Origin: Athripsodes cinereus
Taxonomy: Eukaryota > Arthropoda > Insecta > Trichoptera > Leptoceridae
Assembly (NCBI GenBank): GCA_947579605.1
Contig: OX388310.1
Span: 2,418,001-2,482,000 of the forward strand
DNA length: 64,000 nt
Direction of reading: 5' to 3'
Part shown: positions 20,701 to 33,308 of the stretch, in pieces
How the letters are laid out: each line of letters begins with the position of its first letter
Numbering within the stretch: position 1 is the stretch's first letter
The notes under the pieces: generated by a model
The model's input: only the letters and a program-made list of their open reading frames with translations
Told to the model about the DNA's origin: nothing
The model's database searches: none
Program-made: the position numbers and the translations under genes

Positions 20701-20927
20701 AAGTCCAAAAAAGCGTTTATCTAAAGCACTTTAAGCTTATTCGTGTCAGCTCAAATATTTAATTATATCTTAGCGAAGTCGTTATTAAAAAAGGTCGTAA
20801 CCTTTACCATAACACTTTTGAAAGATTTAAATCCTTTTCAATCTGGAAATCTATCAGCGAATTTTATTTTTATGATATTAAAAAACTCTTTAAGTTAATT
20901 ATGCAAATGGTCCATCCATCCATCAAC

Positions 20928-21309
20928 CCCATCACAGAATCTTCCAAAGGTAGGATAGCCAGCAGATCAACTGACTTTAATAAACATGCAAGTCGTCTTC
21001 TTCGTGTCAATGAAAGTGAAGGTGGTCGGTAGGTTGATGGAAAAGTCTCGGACTTTCAATCGAAAGACCTGGATTCGATTCCACCCGCTGCAGATTTTTA
21101 AGGCATATCGCTTATTATTAAGTTGTCTAGGGTGTATTTGGGTTTATCCCAAATCCAGATTCATTTTTAAAAACAAAAATAATCAGGATCTTATCGCTGT
21201 AGATGTTAATGTCTTAAAATGTGATATTTTACAAATACCTGTTTTTTACAGGACACTCAAAAAATTAGATAATAGATTTGGAGGTCTATTTATCACGAGA
21301 TGTGTTAAT
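20928..21309 (-). repeat. Abundant SINE interrupted by another SINE
   Basis: The 3' part (CCCCATCACAGAATCTTCCA..CATGCAAGTCGTCTTC) and the 5' part (GATCTTATCGCTGTAGATGT..TTTTACAGGACACTC..ATTTATCACGAGATG) are separated by the tRNA-like SINE at 21017-21182. Confidence 0.65.
21017..21182 (+). repeat. tRNA-like SINE (third variant) nested in the abundant SINE
   Basis: GGTGGTCGGTAGGTTGATGG (A-box region), GGATTCGATTCC (B box, 21071-21082), then GGTGTATTTGGGTTTATCCC AAATCCAGAT. The terminal GTATTTGGGTTTAT block is shared with the 46109-46292 family, so both probably use the same LINE partner. Confidence 0.65.
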
Positions 21310-22246
21310 GGTAGGTATATTTGTTTATTGTATGTTCTTTTAAGGCCACAACACAGCCATGAGGCTAGTGTAGCTAATCTATAAATAGTGCTTTTATAGA
21401 TACTTGTTAAAATGAAAAAAAATGTATTTGTGAAATGCTTAAATAATAAATAAATAAATATAAATTTATTTGACTCGTAACAATATATTTGCCAAAAATC
21501 TTAGTTAATTCTGTTTGAAGAAATATAGAACTGCCTGGTCTTCCACGAAGTTCGATGTACGAGAAACAAACAATAATTGTAATAGTGCGAAAAAGAACAT
21601 TTAGTAACGCATTAGTATTACAGTTATTTAAGGTTCTTTATTTCCCCAAATTCCTCCTTAGTGAAGAGTTAAGGGAAATGTAACATTTAGAGATAATAAA
21701 TTGTAAAACGATAAACCGTTTTGTATAATTCCAGCATTAAAAGGAGAAAGAAGTTAAGCACATAAACATTATCCCTTCATCCGCCTCTGAGCTTGGAGAA
21801 TTGAGGGGAATCCTCCGCCCCTAAAAACGTGATTTGAATCTGGCAAAAGCAATTTGTGCACCGCGCGTCTAAATCTTTTTTTTTCCGGGAAATACACCTC
21901 ACCGTGTCTATTTTATTTTGTTATTATTATTATTTTTATTATTATTTTCTATCTAATATTATCAAATAAGCGGGAAATTTGAAAATAGAAGTGTAATTTA
22001 CACGAGACTTGTCTCTATAAGGAGGATGTTAGGATTTAAGTTTTTATCAAATAGACTATGTATTGTCATGTCTGTATAATTGTTGTTAAATAAAATATAT
22101 TAAAAAAAATGAAGGCATTTAAACAAATGTAAATACCTTTTTACAATAAAACGATTTGACGCGTCCAAGTATGTATATTACGACTATTTACATATACCTA
22201 AACGTTTATATCCCTTCAACGACATTTTATTAATTATTCTTAGAAA
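21310..22246. other. No gene; possible LINE tail near 22020-22110
   Basis: A modest GC rise at 21780-21890 has no recognisable coding content. 22020-22110 (TGTTAGGATTTAAG..GTTGTTAAATAAAATATATT) looks like a plus-strand retroelement 3' end with a poly(A) signal. Confidence 0.35.
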
Positions 22247-22257
22247 ATAGACGTATT

Positions 22258-22485
22258 CATCATCATCATCATCGCCCTCAACGCTCCTCTCGGGAGCACA
22301 GGGCAGAAACCAGCCTCCTCAATTCAGAGCGTCTCTGTGCCAATTGCGTCACCTCTTTCCACGACATTCCTTGCGCTCTGATATCGTTGTCATAGGAACG
22401 GTGTATTGTGAAAGAGGGGCGCCCGGGCCGACGGAACCCCTGCGGATGGAAGAACAGTGCTCTTTTTGGATTATAAATTTGAATC
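22258..22485 (-). mobile_element. 5'-truncated LINE 3' end with (ATG)n tail
   Basis: The reverse strand reads RRPGRPSFTIHRSYDNDIRA, then AQRRSELRRLVSALCSREER, the conserved tail of many LINE reverse transcriptases. A (CAT)4 run follows on the plus strand. The flanks ATAGACGTATT (22247-22257) and ATAGGCGTATT (22486-22496) match at 10 of 11 positions, a probable target duplication. A second copy of the same 3' end is at 63772-63960. Confidence 0.75.
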
Positions 22486-22514
22486 ATAGGCGTATTACAT
22501 TAGTGTAAATACTC

Positions 22515-22724
22515 AAGTGAGATAGTCTGCAAACAATCTGCATGTAATAAACATGCAGATTATCCTCTTTGTGACAGCAAAAGTTAAGACATTCAGGATG
22601 GGTGGGATACCTCATCGCTGAACTGAAAATGTTTAATGTTTTAAGAGTAACGTTTTAAGTTTACCTGCCTTTTACAGGACACTCGAAAAGATTGGGAGGC
22701 GTATCCTTAATCGGGAATTTTTTC
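22515..22724 (-). repeat. Abundant SINE, most of length
   Basis: CTGCATGTAATAAACATGCA palindrome, ACATTCAGGATGGGTGGGAT, CTCATCGCTGAACTG, CTGCCTTTTACAGGACACTC then GAAAAG. The CGGCATATCCCACAAG end is lost. A short plus-strand head fragment of another copy lies at 22815-22885. Confidence 0.75.
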
Positions 22725-22885
22725 TGCATTTTATAAATTGGTTCATTTATCCTGTAGGAATAAATCAAAAGGATTATTTTATATTCATTTCTGTGTTTTT
22801 TAAGTACCTGGCGTGTACGTGGAGTACCCAGCTAAGAATTGCCACTCTTTTCCGTAATTTTTCGAATGTCCAATAACAGAAGGAG

Positions 22886-24080
22886 AAATGAAAACGGTAA
22901 AAGACCTATTGGATAATCTTCTGTGATCGTCCTTAGAATTTGTATGCAGGTCAGCTTTTAAAAATGATACACAATGTGTGTGTGGAGATTTCTATATTAA
23001 ATAAATCTTGAACAAGTATTATAAATGATGAATTGTGGATTGTATAATGAATTTATGTGAACTCTCTATGAAAATTTTGATACAACAACATTGATGAAAA
23101 AAAAACATGTGACAATCTTTAATAACCTACTGTTGATATTCCGAATTTAAATATTTTAATGCATTCCATATAATGTGTGTTTGAAAAATAAGTAAGCACC
23201 TGAACCCTCGATGAAACAACTAATATGAATTTATGCACCTATTCTTTGCCAAGAAATCCACAGTGCAACTTATACTGAGTTAGAATAATAAAATGACCTA
23301 ATCTCTGAATGAATATGAAATACCACCTCTAAACACAATACATTTGCCCAATTTTCACTTAATTTTTAGTAAAGTAAACCTCGTAAAAAAAACTTTTGTA
23401 GTCAATAGAAACAATTTTCACATTATTAAATAAAAAATTTAATTTTAATTAATTTATTTTTCACTTTTATGTATGCACGATGCTATAACAAATAATTAGA
23501 TTTGATTATAAAGACTATTGTCCCTTGAAGCAAGCGAGAACACTTAAACCTACTTCGATATGAAATGTTTCAAAACTGTCAATGAAAACAAGACTCTGTG
23601 TAGATACGGAGTTTCGACAGCCATTGTATTTTGTAATAAACGATTCATATCTCTATAATTAAATGTTACTCATCCCTCTACCCCATTCTCTCACACCCTT
23701 TGTGATATTTCATCAATGATTATACATCATTATATAATTATTGTGACAAAAGCTCTGTAATTCTGAGACGTGTGGATGGCAATTCAGCCTGTACAGTAGA
23801 TAATTTTGATGATTTTTTTACATTTCTTTTTATTCGCGTACGAAATAGGCCTTCTTGTTAAACTTTATATCGCTCCTATGACAATAGTATAAGATTTTGT
23901 ATACTGGAATGCATAGTACTGAAAATTATATTCACAGCGTCGTTGCTTAGGTAGTGGAATTCTATAATTATATTTATTATTACTGACAATAAGACGATTA
24001 TTACAAGAATCATTACAGCTGAAGGCCAATGCGATCCCAGAAGAAAACTAACAATATCCAGACAACAATATAACTTCAAT
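22886..24080. other. No gene seen
   Basis: About 1.2 kb of AT-rich sequence. Slightly GC-richer patches at 23520-23640 and 23750-23800 give no recognisable protein on either strand. Confidence 0.4.
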
Positions 24081-24855
24081 ATTTTTTTTTTATTTATTTA
24101 TTTATTATTCCAATAGAGCATACAGAATTAACACGAAAAACAATATAATGGAATATATTGCCCCACTAGATTAAAATCTGTTCTGGGGCAATACTAGAAA
24201 AAAAATACATATATCAAAATACAATTTTTCAAATATGACTTAAAATACAATTCTTTTATGTAAACTTGAATAAGAGTTAAAATAATTCAAAATACATAAT
24301 GAAATAGCATGTCATACGTCAAGTCATTTAGAATGTGCAAATAAGATTAATGTAAGAGTAAGTCAGTTATTGTATTATGTTGGTCAGGTCTCTCTCAGAC
24401 TCCCTTCTTCCCCTGTCCATGAGCCAATTCGTCACCAATTTGTTTAAGTTTTTCCCACTTGGGGAAATAAATTTAGCAATATTTGGGATTATTCGATTAT
24501 ACATTCTTGGCCCAAGGAAGGTGAGGAATCTCTGAGCAAAAGTCGTATGTGTAATAATTGGTTGCAATAGTCTTCCATTTCGTGTATTTGCTGAAAGCAT
24601 GTGTTGTGCCATGTATGGAGTTGGATTTAGGTGTATGTGTTTAGTTATCGTCTTTATGTATAGTTGTCGTATGTCCAGTACAGAAAATTCTTTGAAAAGT
24701 CTATCAGATGAGTATCTATACGGTTTCCGGCAGGTTACCCTAATGAGAGACTTCTGTGCAATTACAGCAGTATATATACCTTCTATTTTCCTGACAAACT
24801 CCGCACACGTCACGCCAAAGATATCAATGTATGTATCTAGCCAGACCGTGTAACA
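24081..24855 (-). pseudogene. CR1/Jockey-like LINE, 5'-truncated RT C-terminus plus 3' UTR
   Basis: The reverse frame at 24367-24813 (148 codons) reads AQKSLIRVTCRKPYRYSSDR, then LFKEFSVLDIRQLYIKTITK and later RFLTFLGPRMYNRIIPNIA. This is the pattern of the thumb and C-terminal region of CR1/Jockey reverse transcriptases (xxQKxxIRxI..LFKxLxILxIxxLY..GPxxYN). Downstream in sense (24366-24081) comes a 3' UTR with TATTGCCCCAGAACAG ending in AATAAATAAATAAATAAA at about 24090, a typical LINE terminus. The endonuclease and the catalytic RT motifs are absent. Confidence 0.8.
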
Positions 24856-25359
24856 TTGGAACAGCCCTAATACATAATGAAATAATACAAAAAAATATTT
24901 TTTCTACTACTTGAAAAAAATCATATTTGTTTGTGTTTTAAACACATCTATGTGTACTTATTATACTAATTAGCACAGGATGGGGGGTACTTGTAGCATG
25001 AGGACCAGGAGAATAGATTCCAGATAATGATAATTCTATACCAGGAACAAGAAGATTTTCCTATCAAGAACACTAAAAGTCAAAACAACAAGAAAAGAAA
25101 TATGAATTTTACTTGGAAAAATAAAAAGAAAAAGTTAGAAGAACCCGCCTTATAATTAAACCTAATTGCGTACCAATATTTTTCTTTCATATCTTTTTAT
25201 TATTATTTAATGTTGTTTTGTAAAACTAATGATTTTATTTGTTCTAGCAATCGGCAATTGCAGATAAGACGAGAAAATTCACGATGAAATTGAAATCTGT
25301 CAAACATAATTCGTTTTGATATGATCAATCCAGTGCATCAAGTTTTATTCACATACCCT
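24856..25359. other. No gene seen
   Basis: AT-rich; nothing recognisable. Confidence 0.4.
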
Positions 25360-25625
25360 TCATACATACATACATACATACATACTATCTGTACTCAACA
25401 TTCTTCTTTCTATCAGCTGGTCAGTCCAGAATACCAAGCCACATCCAAGAGTACCTAACACATACCAAGATGGGACATTGGAGTTTGTGATGCAGTATTG
25501 AATGCCTACTACGATTCCCTGTTTCTGACATATATCGGGTATCGCGGCAATCGATCCTTGAATTTTTGATTGGATCGTTGTCGACGAAACCTGCAAAATG
25601 TCTAGGAGCATGTCAACATTGTCAA
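25360..25625 (-). other. Unrecognised open frame ending in a (CATA)n tract
   Basis: The reverse strand is open for 83 codons (LLDILQVSSTTIQSKIQGSI.., GLVFWTDQLIERRML..) and ends in (TATG)n sense repeats at 25360-25386. The tetranucleotide tail resembles the (TATG)n ends of the RTE-like LINE copies here (for example 61995-62010), so this may be a retroposon end. I do not recognise the protein. Confidence 0.3.
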
Positions 25626-25892
25626 CTGCAGTGAAGAACTTTTAATTACTCATCAACTCATATCGTAATCTTCAAATACGAATATTTATATATGCTTGTT
25701 TTATAAAAATCTTATCCCGTACCTAGCAATAATTATAAAATAAAATAGACTTTCTTTTAATCATTTTACTGTTACAACATAATATAGTATCATTATTTTG
25801 TTTAAGAGGTTATTTTATTTAAAACTCTTTTTTAGGTAGGTATTTCTTTTAAATTGTAACAATACGAAATATGTAAAAAAAAATTACTCCTC

Positions 25893-26118
25893 TGCGTGGA
25901 GCAACTCTCCATTGGCCTACCTCTCTTTTCCGTAAGTTTTCGAATGTCGTGCAAAAGGCTGGTGTTTGAAAAAAAATAAACACATTTTACATCTTAAATT
26001 CAGCGATCCACCTTGAATGTCTTATATTTTTGGTGACATGGAGAGGACAGCTTAATGTTCATTGCATGTGGCTAGTCCGCTGGCTACCCCACTTGTGGGA
26101 TATGTCGTGATAGGATAG
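25893..26118 (+). repeat. Abundant SINE, near full-length
   Basis: CTGCGTGGAGCAACTCTCCA (A-box region), TTTTCGAATGTCGTG (B-box region), ACATCTTAAATTCAGCGATC, then CTACCCCACTTGTGGGATAT GTCGTGAT. Confidence 0.8.
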
Positions 26119-27147
26119 TAACAATAGTAATAGTTCTAGTAAATTGATATAAACCTCACAAGGTGAAGAGATTTTATTTTTTTGTGTCAGGATTTTGTGT
26201 TAAAACAAGAGGTAAATTATGCGTTTTATAGAAGACAAATTCATTTGAAGATGTTCTAGCCCCTAATACCAGCTCTATGGTGCTGTCTGGGGCCAAATTT
26301 TGTTATTTTTGTATATTTTCAAATATCATTTGTTATATTAAAAAAAAGATGAAAATCGAATCACCCAAAGGTAAATTGAATAAAACAACCTGAACCACGG
26401 TAAACCATTTTTTTTTCTTCATTCTCCTGGCCTTGCATTCCTATCACCTAGGGTCAGTTCGCCTGACCCTCCAAGTACTAAGTATCTTCCGTTCTTGAGC
26501 CTAAGTTAGGTGCCAAGATTCACTGCTATAAAGAACGATCTGGATAATACAAGCATTGGCGGTATTTTGTCCTGATACTGAATCCAGACTATCTTCATAT
26601 TATGTGTGTACTGTACTGGACTTAATATTAAAAAATTATCTCGATGTTTTTAAATAACATGTACCTATCTATTTTGTTTTGATTTTTAAATACTATTACC
26701 ATTAAATAAACAAATATTCAACTCTCCCTTGGAAATTGACCATGTGAGTGTTAATTTATGTGAAGGGAACCTTTATTTATTTTAGGTAAGGGCGCTATAT
26801 TTACACATTATTTAACCCTTTTCTCTCAATAAAGGTTAATATTTAAAATCAATTTGTTTTTTATCCTTTAAATTAAATATAAATTTAATTTAATTGCTTA
26901 CAAGTCTTTAATACCAGAGAAAATTATTCAATAGACATCTCATTTGTACAATTAATAGCAAATTTGGAATCTTACTTTTCAAGAAAACAGCATAATTATT
27001 AATACCCCTATTTATACGAATCGACTTAACCTAGTTTAAATACACTTTACCAATAGTACATATATCAAACCCTCCAATACCTAAATCCAAAGCATTATGT
27101 TCGATACCTGTCGAGCTCAATTCATTCATTCAGTTGATTACTAAATA
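26119..27147. other. No gene seen
   Basis: About 1 kb. A GC-richer patch at 26430-26560 shares a short block with 11480-11510. No protein recognised. Confidence 0.4.
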
Positions 27148-27405
27148 GTAAATACTACTACTTTACCATCACGGCATACCCCACAAGTGGAGAAGCCATC
27201 AGATCAGATGCATGTTATACACATGCAAGTTGTCCTCTCCATGCCATGAATAAAAATAAGACATTCAGAATGGGTGGCAACCCTCATCGCTGAATTTCAG
27301 ATGTAACTTGTCTTTTTAGTTTTTTTAATACCTGCCTTTTACAGAACACTCGAAAACTTACGGAAAAGAGTGAGAAACTGATTCTTTGTCGAGTACTCCG
27401 CGGAA
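27148..27405 (-). repeat. Abundant SINE, full-length
   Basis: TACTACTTTACCATCACGGC at the tail; GACATTCAGAATGGGTGGC, CTCATCGCTGAATTTCAG, CTGCCTTTTACAGAACACTC and CGAGTACTCCGCGG follow in order. Confidence 0.8.
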
Positions 27406-27549
27406 AGAAACTACTTAGTAAATTATCGAAAAACCGTTTTGATATTAGTGTTAAAATTCAATTCGATTTCAATTAAATTTGGTGATGTAAGGAGATTAGA
27501 TGATATCGATAAAACAAAAAATACAGTTTTATTACTCACGGAACTGAAT

Positions 27550-27905
27550 TCTCTTCATACACTTCTATTCAGATCTATTCTTACATACTTCTTTCGCTTC
27601 CACTACATTCATCCAGTTTCTCATACATGCACGCCGATTTCTCTTACTCAATACGCGGCCGTCCTTAAGAATTTGATCCACGTGATGACGTGATCAAGCC
27701 ACATAGTTCTTGGACGTCCGCGCTTCCTCACACCCCCTCTTTCAGATAAATACAACATCTTCGTCATCCTTTCATCGTGCATTCGCTCATCATGTCCAAA
27801 TCATCTTAACTTGTTTACACGCATTCTATCTACAATACTCCTCTCACATCCGCTCATTCTCCCGATATCCTCATTCTTCACACTGAACTGAATTCTCTTC
27901 ATAAA
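27550..27905 (-). pseudogene. LINE (RTE-like) RT C-terminal remnant
   Basis: The reverse strand reads VKNEDIGRMSGCERSIVDRM, then RVNKLR, a stop, FGH.ERMHDERMTKMLYLSE and RKRGRPRTMWLDH, the same protein tail as 66-536 with stops and frameshifts. It is a more diverged subfamily than the copy at 66-536. Confidence 0.7.
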
Positions 27906-28477
27906 CTTTTTTCAACAACATAATATACAATTTATTCCCTCAAATTGAGCAAGTTCCCTCAAGTTCATGCTTTAAGGAATAATTAGATTGACAACTCCAT
28001 ACTTTTATTTAAATATATTAGGATCATTAACATTATTATACTTACTTCTAAATGGACGTTTGTACGGATTAATTCGAGCAAAAATTATGGCGAACAAAAT
28101 CACGTACAAAAAATCTGATGAGATTTGTCATTTTAAAAAAGCATAACTACGGGGAAATAAAAATATAAAATAGACTTGGGAATAAATGAGAGAAATATTA
28201 TTATTTCACTAAATAAAACTGACAGAAAACATAACGCAGATTTATTTTATATTCCCCGATTCTTTATTTTGTAATAATTTCTAAATGAAAATATAATTAC
28301 GACTCTGTCTGGGCTACGATTTCAGTACTAGGTGTACCTGTAAAATGTTGTGAGCTTTTTGAAATAATACGCCTCTTTGCAGAGATCCTAATAGGCTAGT
28401 TGTAAAAGCTTGGCCATTTGGTTCAAAACTATTGCAATAAAAATCAAATATCCATTTTATTATTGTATACTTTTTTA
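27906..28477. other. No gene seen
   Basis: AT-rich; nothing recognisable. Confidence 0.4.
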
Positions 28478-28620
28478 ACATATCAGGGTTTTTGTTATAG
28501 ACCCAAATACAACTTTATATGACTTCCACAGTAAGCTAAAAGCTTGTGTCGTGAAAAAGCTGAGAGCCGGCACCTGGGATCAAACCACGTATCTCTCGTG
28601 TAGGTCGAGACTCAAACTTG
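28478..28620 (-). repeat. tRNA-like SINE (second family), head partly lost
   Basis: TTTTTGTTATAGACCCAAAT.., AGTAAGCTAAAAGCTTGTGT and GCCGGCACCTGGGATCAAAC (B-box complement) match 19084-19271. The A-box end is degraded after GTCGAGACTC. Confidence 0.75.
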
Positions 28621-30902
28621 GAAACCAAAATGCATTGATAAGTATTTAATTTTTTTATAACAAAACTTGAACGTCTTTTTTTGAATAGCAAAGAAAATGT
28701 TCCATTTTATATTTTTATTGATTATTATTGAAACCCAGATGAAATCATGAAATCTTCAAATTGACAATATTTTTAATAGGTTGTACTTAAATAACTTTCC
28801 AATTTCACCAATTGTACGAAACTCCTAAGCCCGTCGCAAAAATATACCTTATTTTGATTAGCCTTGTTTTGTTTCTTTTAGACAAGTAACGTTTCAATGA
28901 AATTTTTTTACACTAACCTTCTAATTACTAACGATTTTGATTTGACGTATTGATGATTATTAGCATTGGCATTATTAGACTACGACTCGTCCGCAATTTG
29001 GGCTCTTTGTTATAAGACCTTTCGTCATGATTACTATACATTACGATATGTGTAGGTTTATGTAGGTATTATTAAATAGAGGGTGTTAGTTAAAACAGGG
29101 TGTTCTGGTTGATGATGGGGGTGGAATGAGGTCCTCTGTCAACGGAAATGAAAATTACCGACCAATCTCACAACAGGAGCAGAATCTCATCCCTCCATCT
29201 ATAAAGCCTGGTACTCTGAATATTGAAGCCTTATTTTCACAACATCACATACACATTTTCCAACTATTACAATATTGGAACAATTTATTTTATTTTTATT
29301 CCACAATCAGATGTATACAGAATTTTTAATGTGTACATAATAAATTTGAAATACAACAATTCTGTTCCAAGAATAATACAAAAACACATCAAAAAGAATT
29401 GCAAAATACTCACATAAGTTAAATGTAAAATCTTTGATCACAACAATACCAAAAAAAAAACTAAATAGTACTTAGAGGAAGTTATTCGTAAGTGGCTATA
29501 AATTTGGCAAAAATTTCAATACATTTTCTAACAATTTCTTAACAATATTTCTATGAACTTTCTATTCACTTTTCAACAAATTGTTATATTCAGGAGGACT
29601 CAATTACATTATTGGTATAAGTCATAGTAAATAGAATAATAATAAGACACAATGCGGAATTTAATATTATATCAAAGAGTTTCCACATGAAGTTAGGTTT
29701 GGTATATTGATGGCAGAGCGGTACCCTTGTCATACATCCAGGTGCACCTATAAAATATACATCCATCCCTTTATATAGAATTATAAAGACTTTTGTCTAT
29801 CATGAAACATGCGTTAGAAACCAATCGGATACCTATTCAAATCTCTTCGCAACATCGTCACATCATTTGTGAGATTCCGCTTTCACAATTCTATATAGGT
29901 GAATTTTAAATTTGAGTTTGCACCATAAGTATGTATTAATGATGTGGTTATGTTTTGAAATGAGACATATTTTTTGCAAATCGTATTAGCCAGGATCAAA
30001 ATACTACATTTAACATGCATACTATTGTCTTCACGCTTTTAACTCCTATTTTCGTCCACATTCGTTCTACTGTATATCATGCACGAAGCTTTTCTATTCA
30101 ATATCGTGCTTAACGCGTATCCGTCTTTTTCTATATAGTCTATAAAGTATCAAGATACTTCTCAAGTTAAAAACAATTCCAAATAGCCCCCTCTCTATCT
30201 TTTTTCCTCTATCTATCTCTCTCTCTCTTTCTCTCATATTTTAATCCTGATAGGTAAAATGTGAAATAGAGCTTTGCGGCGTTCCGTCCTCTCTGCATGC
30301 CCAAATTGGGATACGACGTGAGGTAATAGTATAGTGTAGAATATACTTAATAGAATAATTTCTATTCGGATGCTCAAATTAACACAACACTATCATATTT
30401 AACTTAATTTTATGCATAGGTACTATAATAATTTTTATGTTATGTAGAAATCAATCATCAATAAACGTTAGTAAATGAAAACTTAAATCAATAGTCAGGT
30501 ATCAGAACTGAACGATGAACACTCGAAATTTTGTCAGCGACACAAGTCTCAACGTGTGGAATTAGGTTAACCCTCTATTTGTGTCACATAACACACTGCC
30601 TAAAATCACAACCTACTGCCTCCCACACTTTCTACCAGCCAACCATCACTCCCTTCATCCCAAGACAAATTTTGACATCCCTTTTCATTCACCACTACAT
30701 ACCTACACTAATACATATTATTATACTAGACTAATACATATAACTATACATATTATCCATCAACAGAATCCATGTTATTTCTCCTACACAACATCCTCCA
30801 ATCTCATCCTGACAATATTATTCATCCATATTCTTATATTTCATTCAACTCATACATAATTTATGTATAGATGGATTAATATTAAAAGTGTCTACGTAAT
30901 TT
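28621..30902. other. Long stretch without recognisable gene
   Basis: About 2.3 kb. 29100-29260 is open and moderately GC-rich (MRSSVNGNENYRPISQQEQN) but matches nothing I know. 30195-30235 is a CT-rich simple repeat, followed by a GC-richer block (30270-30330) of unknown nature. 30540-30860 is C- and A-rich and yields two overlapping low-complexity frames that I do not regard as genes. Confidence 0.35.
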
Positions 30903-31000
30903 TTTCATAAATTCCGTGGAAGCCTCGGTAAAAATAGGCATCCCAGTCTTTTTTTTCAGTGTTCTCTAAAAGGCAGGAATTCGTATAGCATTTTAATACG
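30903..31000 (+). repeat. Abundant SINE, 5' fragment
   Basis: TTCCGTGGAAGCCTCGGTAA..GCATCCCAGTCTTT..TGTTCTCTAAAAGGCAGGAA. It ends where the next, opposed SINE begins. Confidence 0.6.
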
Positions 31001-31011
31001 TATAATCTAAC

Positions 31012-31256
31012 TACTACTATTACTATACCATCACAGACAGCTTACTGCATTTAATAAACATACGGATTGTTCTCTCCATGCCAAGAAGAGATAAAGACAT
31101 TCTGAATGAGTGGCATGTCTCACCGCTGAATTGTAGAAGTTGATTGTCTAATACGTGAAGTTCAACGAACATCTGTCTTTGACAGGACACTAAAAAATTA
31201 AATAATGTACTGAAAGACTCTTTCTTTACCCGGAACTGAAGTCCCGGGGTAAGAAA
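31012..31256 (-). repeat. Abundant SINE, near full-length with tail deletion
   Basis: TACTACTATTACTATACCAT CACAGACAGC (the GGGGTAGCCAGC block is deleted), GACATTCTGAATGAGTGGCA, TCACCGCTGAATTG and TGACAGGACACT, ending TTACCCGGAACTGAAGTCCC. Confidence 0.75.
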
Positions 31257-32507
31257 TATACAAATATTGTACATTAATTAAGTTTATTTTTTCTACGACT
31301 TTCCTAATCTTCCGATTTCGTTGCTATGCGAATTGTGTTCTTATAGTTAAAAGAGTTACAGACGAAAATATACTTCTAGTTTTGGCCAACTATTTTCGTA
31401 CATTTCAGAAATGTGACCCAGCCATGACCAAGAACTGTAGTTATAAAACAGTTGAAGTTCGTGTAAAACTGTATTTTTTTATTGATATGATGGTGTAATG
31501 CTGAAATATTATACGATTTGAAAATAATAAATGTATAAAAAAGTGTAAATTATACTTATTCAAAAGTGCATGCTTACAAAATGGGTTATTGATGCATCGA
31601 TTCACAGAGCCGACCCATTCTCCACCCGATATGGCGCTCTGCACCGGATATGGGAATCCGTTATGAACAATTTCACAAGCGGAATTCAATGAGGATGAGC
31701 ATTTTGAACGTGGAACGATTAAGCTCAGTGAATGAATACCCATAGATAGATAATATCTCTCAGGTATCTGGCACATGATACATATAAAGGTACACTCATG
31801 ACGAAAAAGACCGTTGCAGTTTAAAATCTAAATACCATCCAACAAAATGTTAAAATATGCAACTACGCAACACATGTCTGTTATCCATTAAGAATGAAAT
31901 AATTCTGTTTTACTTTGACATTAGAATATGTAATACAAATTGATTAAAATATAAATTAATTTTGGAATGTGTCAAATTCGACTTCCTGTGCATTTTCGCA
32001 ATCAATCAAAAGCATAATGTGGATTAAGGGTTTTCATGGCAAGCTTCTATAGATGATTGAAGTTTTTTCGGGTAAACCATATCTGGTTTTATTAAACCGA
32101 TGTTTTGTGCACACATTCTGGCGCCATTTTCAAGGTAAAAATGGATTAAAATTTTACGGATTTGAATTGATTAGAATGATTCATCTAGAGTGGTTCAAAA
32201 TATGAATTATTTAAAGATATTGTTATAAAAAAAAAAGTTTTTGTCACATTCTTATTACTCTGTCAATAATCGGTTAATAAACTGACGCTCAATATTCAGC
32301 ATTTTTTTACAGATTTCTACATATTTTTTCGAGCTGTAACAGTATCTTTTTCTACAATTGTACCTACAATATCCCTACTTATTATGTAGCCATATTGGTT
32401 GGATAAGAAGCTACTTAGCACATTTTGAAAAGATTTTGTATCGATCAATATTCCAGAATCTATAATACAATAGCAGCAATACAAATTATATATAATATAG
32501 CATAATA
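31257..32507. other. No recognised gene; one unassigned reverse frame
   Basis: 31441-31776 is open on the reverse strand (111 codons; ..SLIVPRSKCSSSLNSACEI..) with a GC-richer core at 31600-31700. I cannot relate it to any family. The rest is AT-rich. Confidence 0.3.
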
Positions 32508-32756
32508 TTCCGTTGAGCACCCGAAAAAAATCGATCTCCCACACTTTTTTGCAAGTATTCAAGTGTCCTTTAAACGTCAGAAGTTCGAAAATATAAAGAC
32601 ATTTCACATCTTAAATTCAGCGATATGGTTAGCCCCATCCATCCATTAACCCATCTTGAATTGCTTAATTTTTTGTTGGCACGGAAAGCGCAGGTTGCAT
32701 GTTTATAATTAACATGCTGGCTACCTCACTTGTGAGAGATGCCGTAATACTATAGA
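32508..32756 (+). repeat. Abundant SINE, full-length diverged
   Basis: CCGTTGAGCACCCGAAAAAA, GATCTCCCACACTTTTTTGC, AAGTGTCCTTTAAACGTCAG, ACATCTTAAATTCAGCGATA, then GGCTACCTCACTTGTGAGAG ATGCCGTAAT. Confidence 0.75.
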
Positions 32757-33308
32757 TAGACATTTGGTGCATATAAAAATAAATGAAAATGTTAGCTATA
32801 CAGCAATAGCTTAAAAGCTGCAAATGCAATTATTTTCTTGTTGTAATTAATAGCTTTTTACAATGTTGTACAAAAAGCTATTTATTTACATAATTTTTCA
32901 AATGACAATATAAACGGAACTAGGGCGGTCATTTGTACTGCGGTTAATATATGGAAAAACTAGTTTTTACATAATGCTTTATTTTGCGGTTAATTTGTAA
33001 CGACTAAAGCGCAAACACAGGACATTATACAAAATGTTGGGAAAATGACATGAAGGACTTACATATTAAACTCCTGCAATTTAACGTTTAAAATATTTGT
33101 TTAAATATTCCTATTTGACAAAGTGTAATTACTATCAAAATACAGTTTGTGGTTAAAGTTTGAAAACAAGCAAAAATTATTTAGGTATTTAAATTTAAAA
33201 AAAATTAATGATTTAGAACCATAAGAACCATATTATGTTCATACGAAAGTTTCTCACGGATGAGCTTTTCAAGATTTTACAGGCACCAATCATAGAACAA
33301 ATAATAAT
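32757..33308. other. No gene seen
   Basis: AT-rich; nothing recognisable. Confidence 0.4.

Noticed and set aside
25360..25611. Reverse frame as a host gene exon
   Set aside because: It ends in a tetranucleotide tail like the local retroelements and shows no splice sites or recognised domain, so it is kept only as an unrecognised frame.
30531..30859. Two overlapping forward frames of 67 and 92 codons
   Set aside because: Low-complexity C/A-rich sequence with His/Thr/Ile-rich translation and no domain; likely chance openness.
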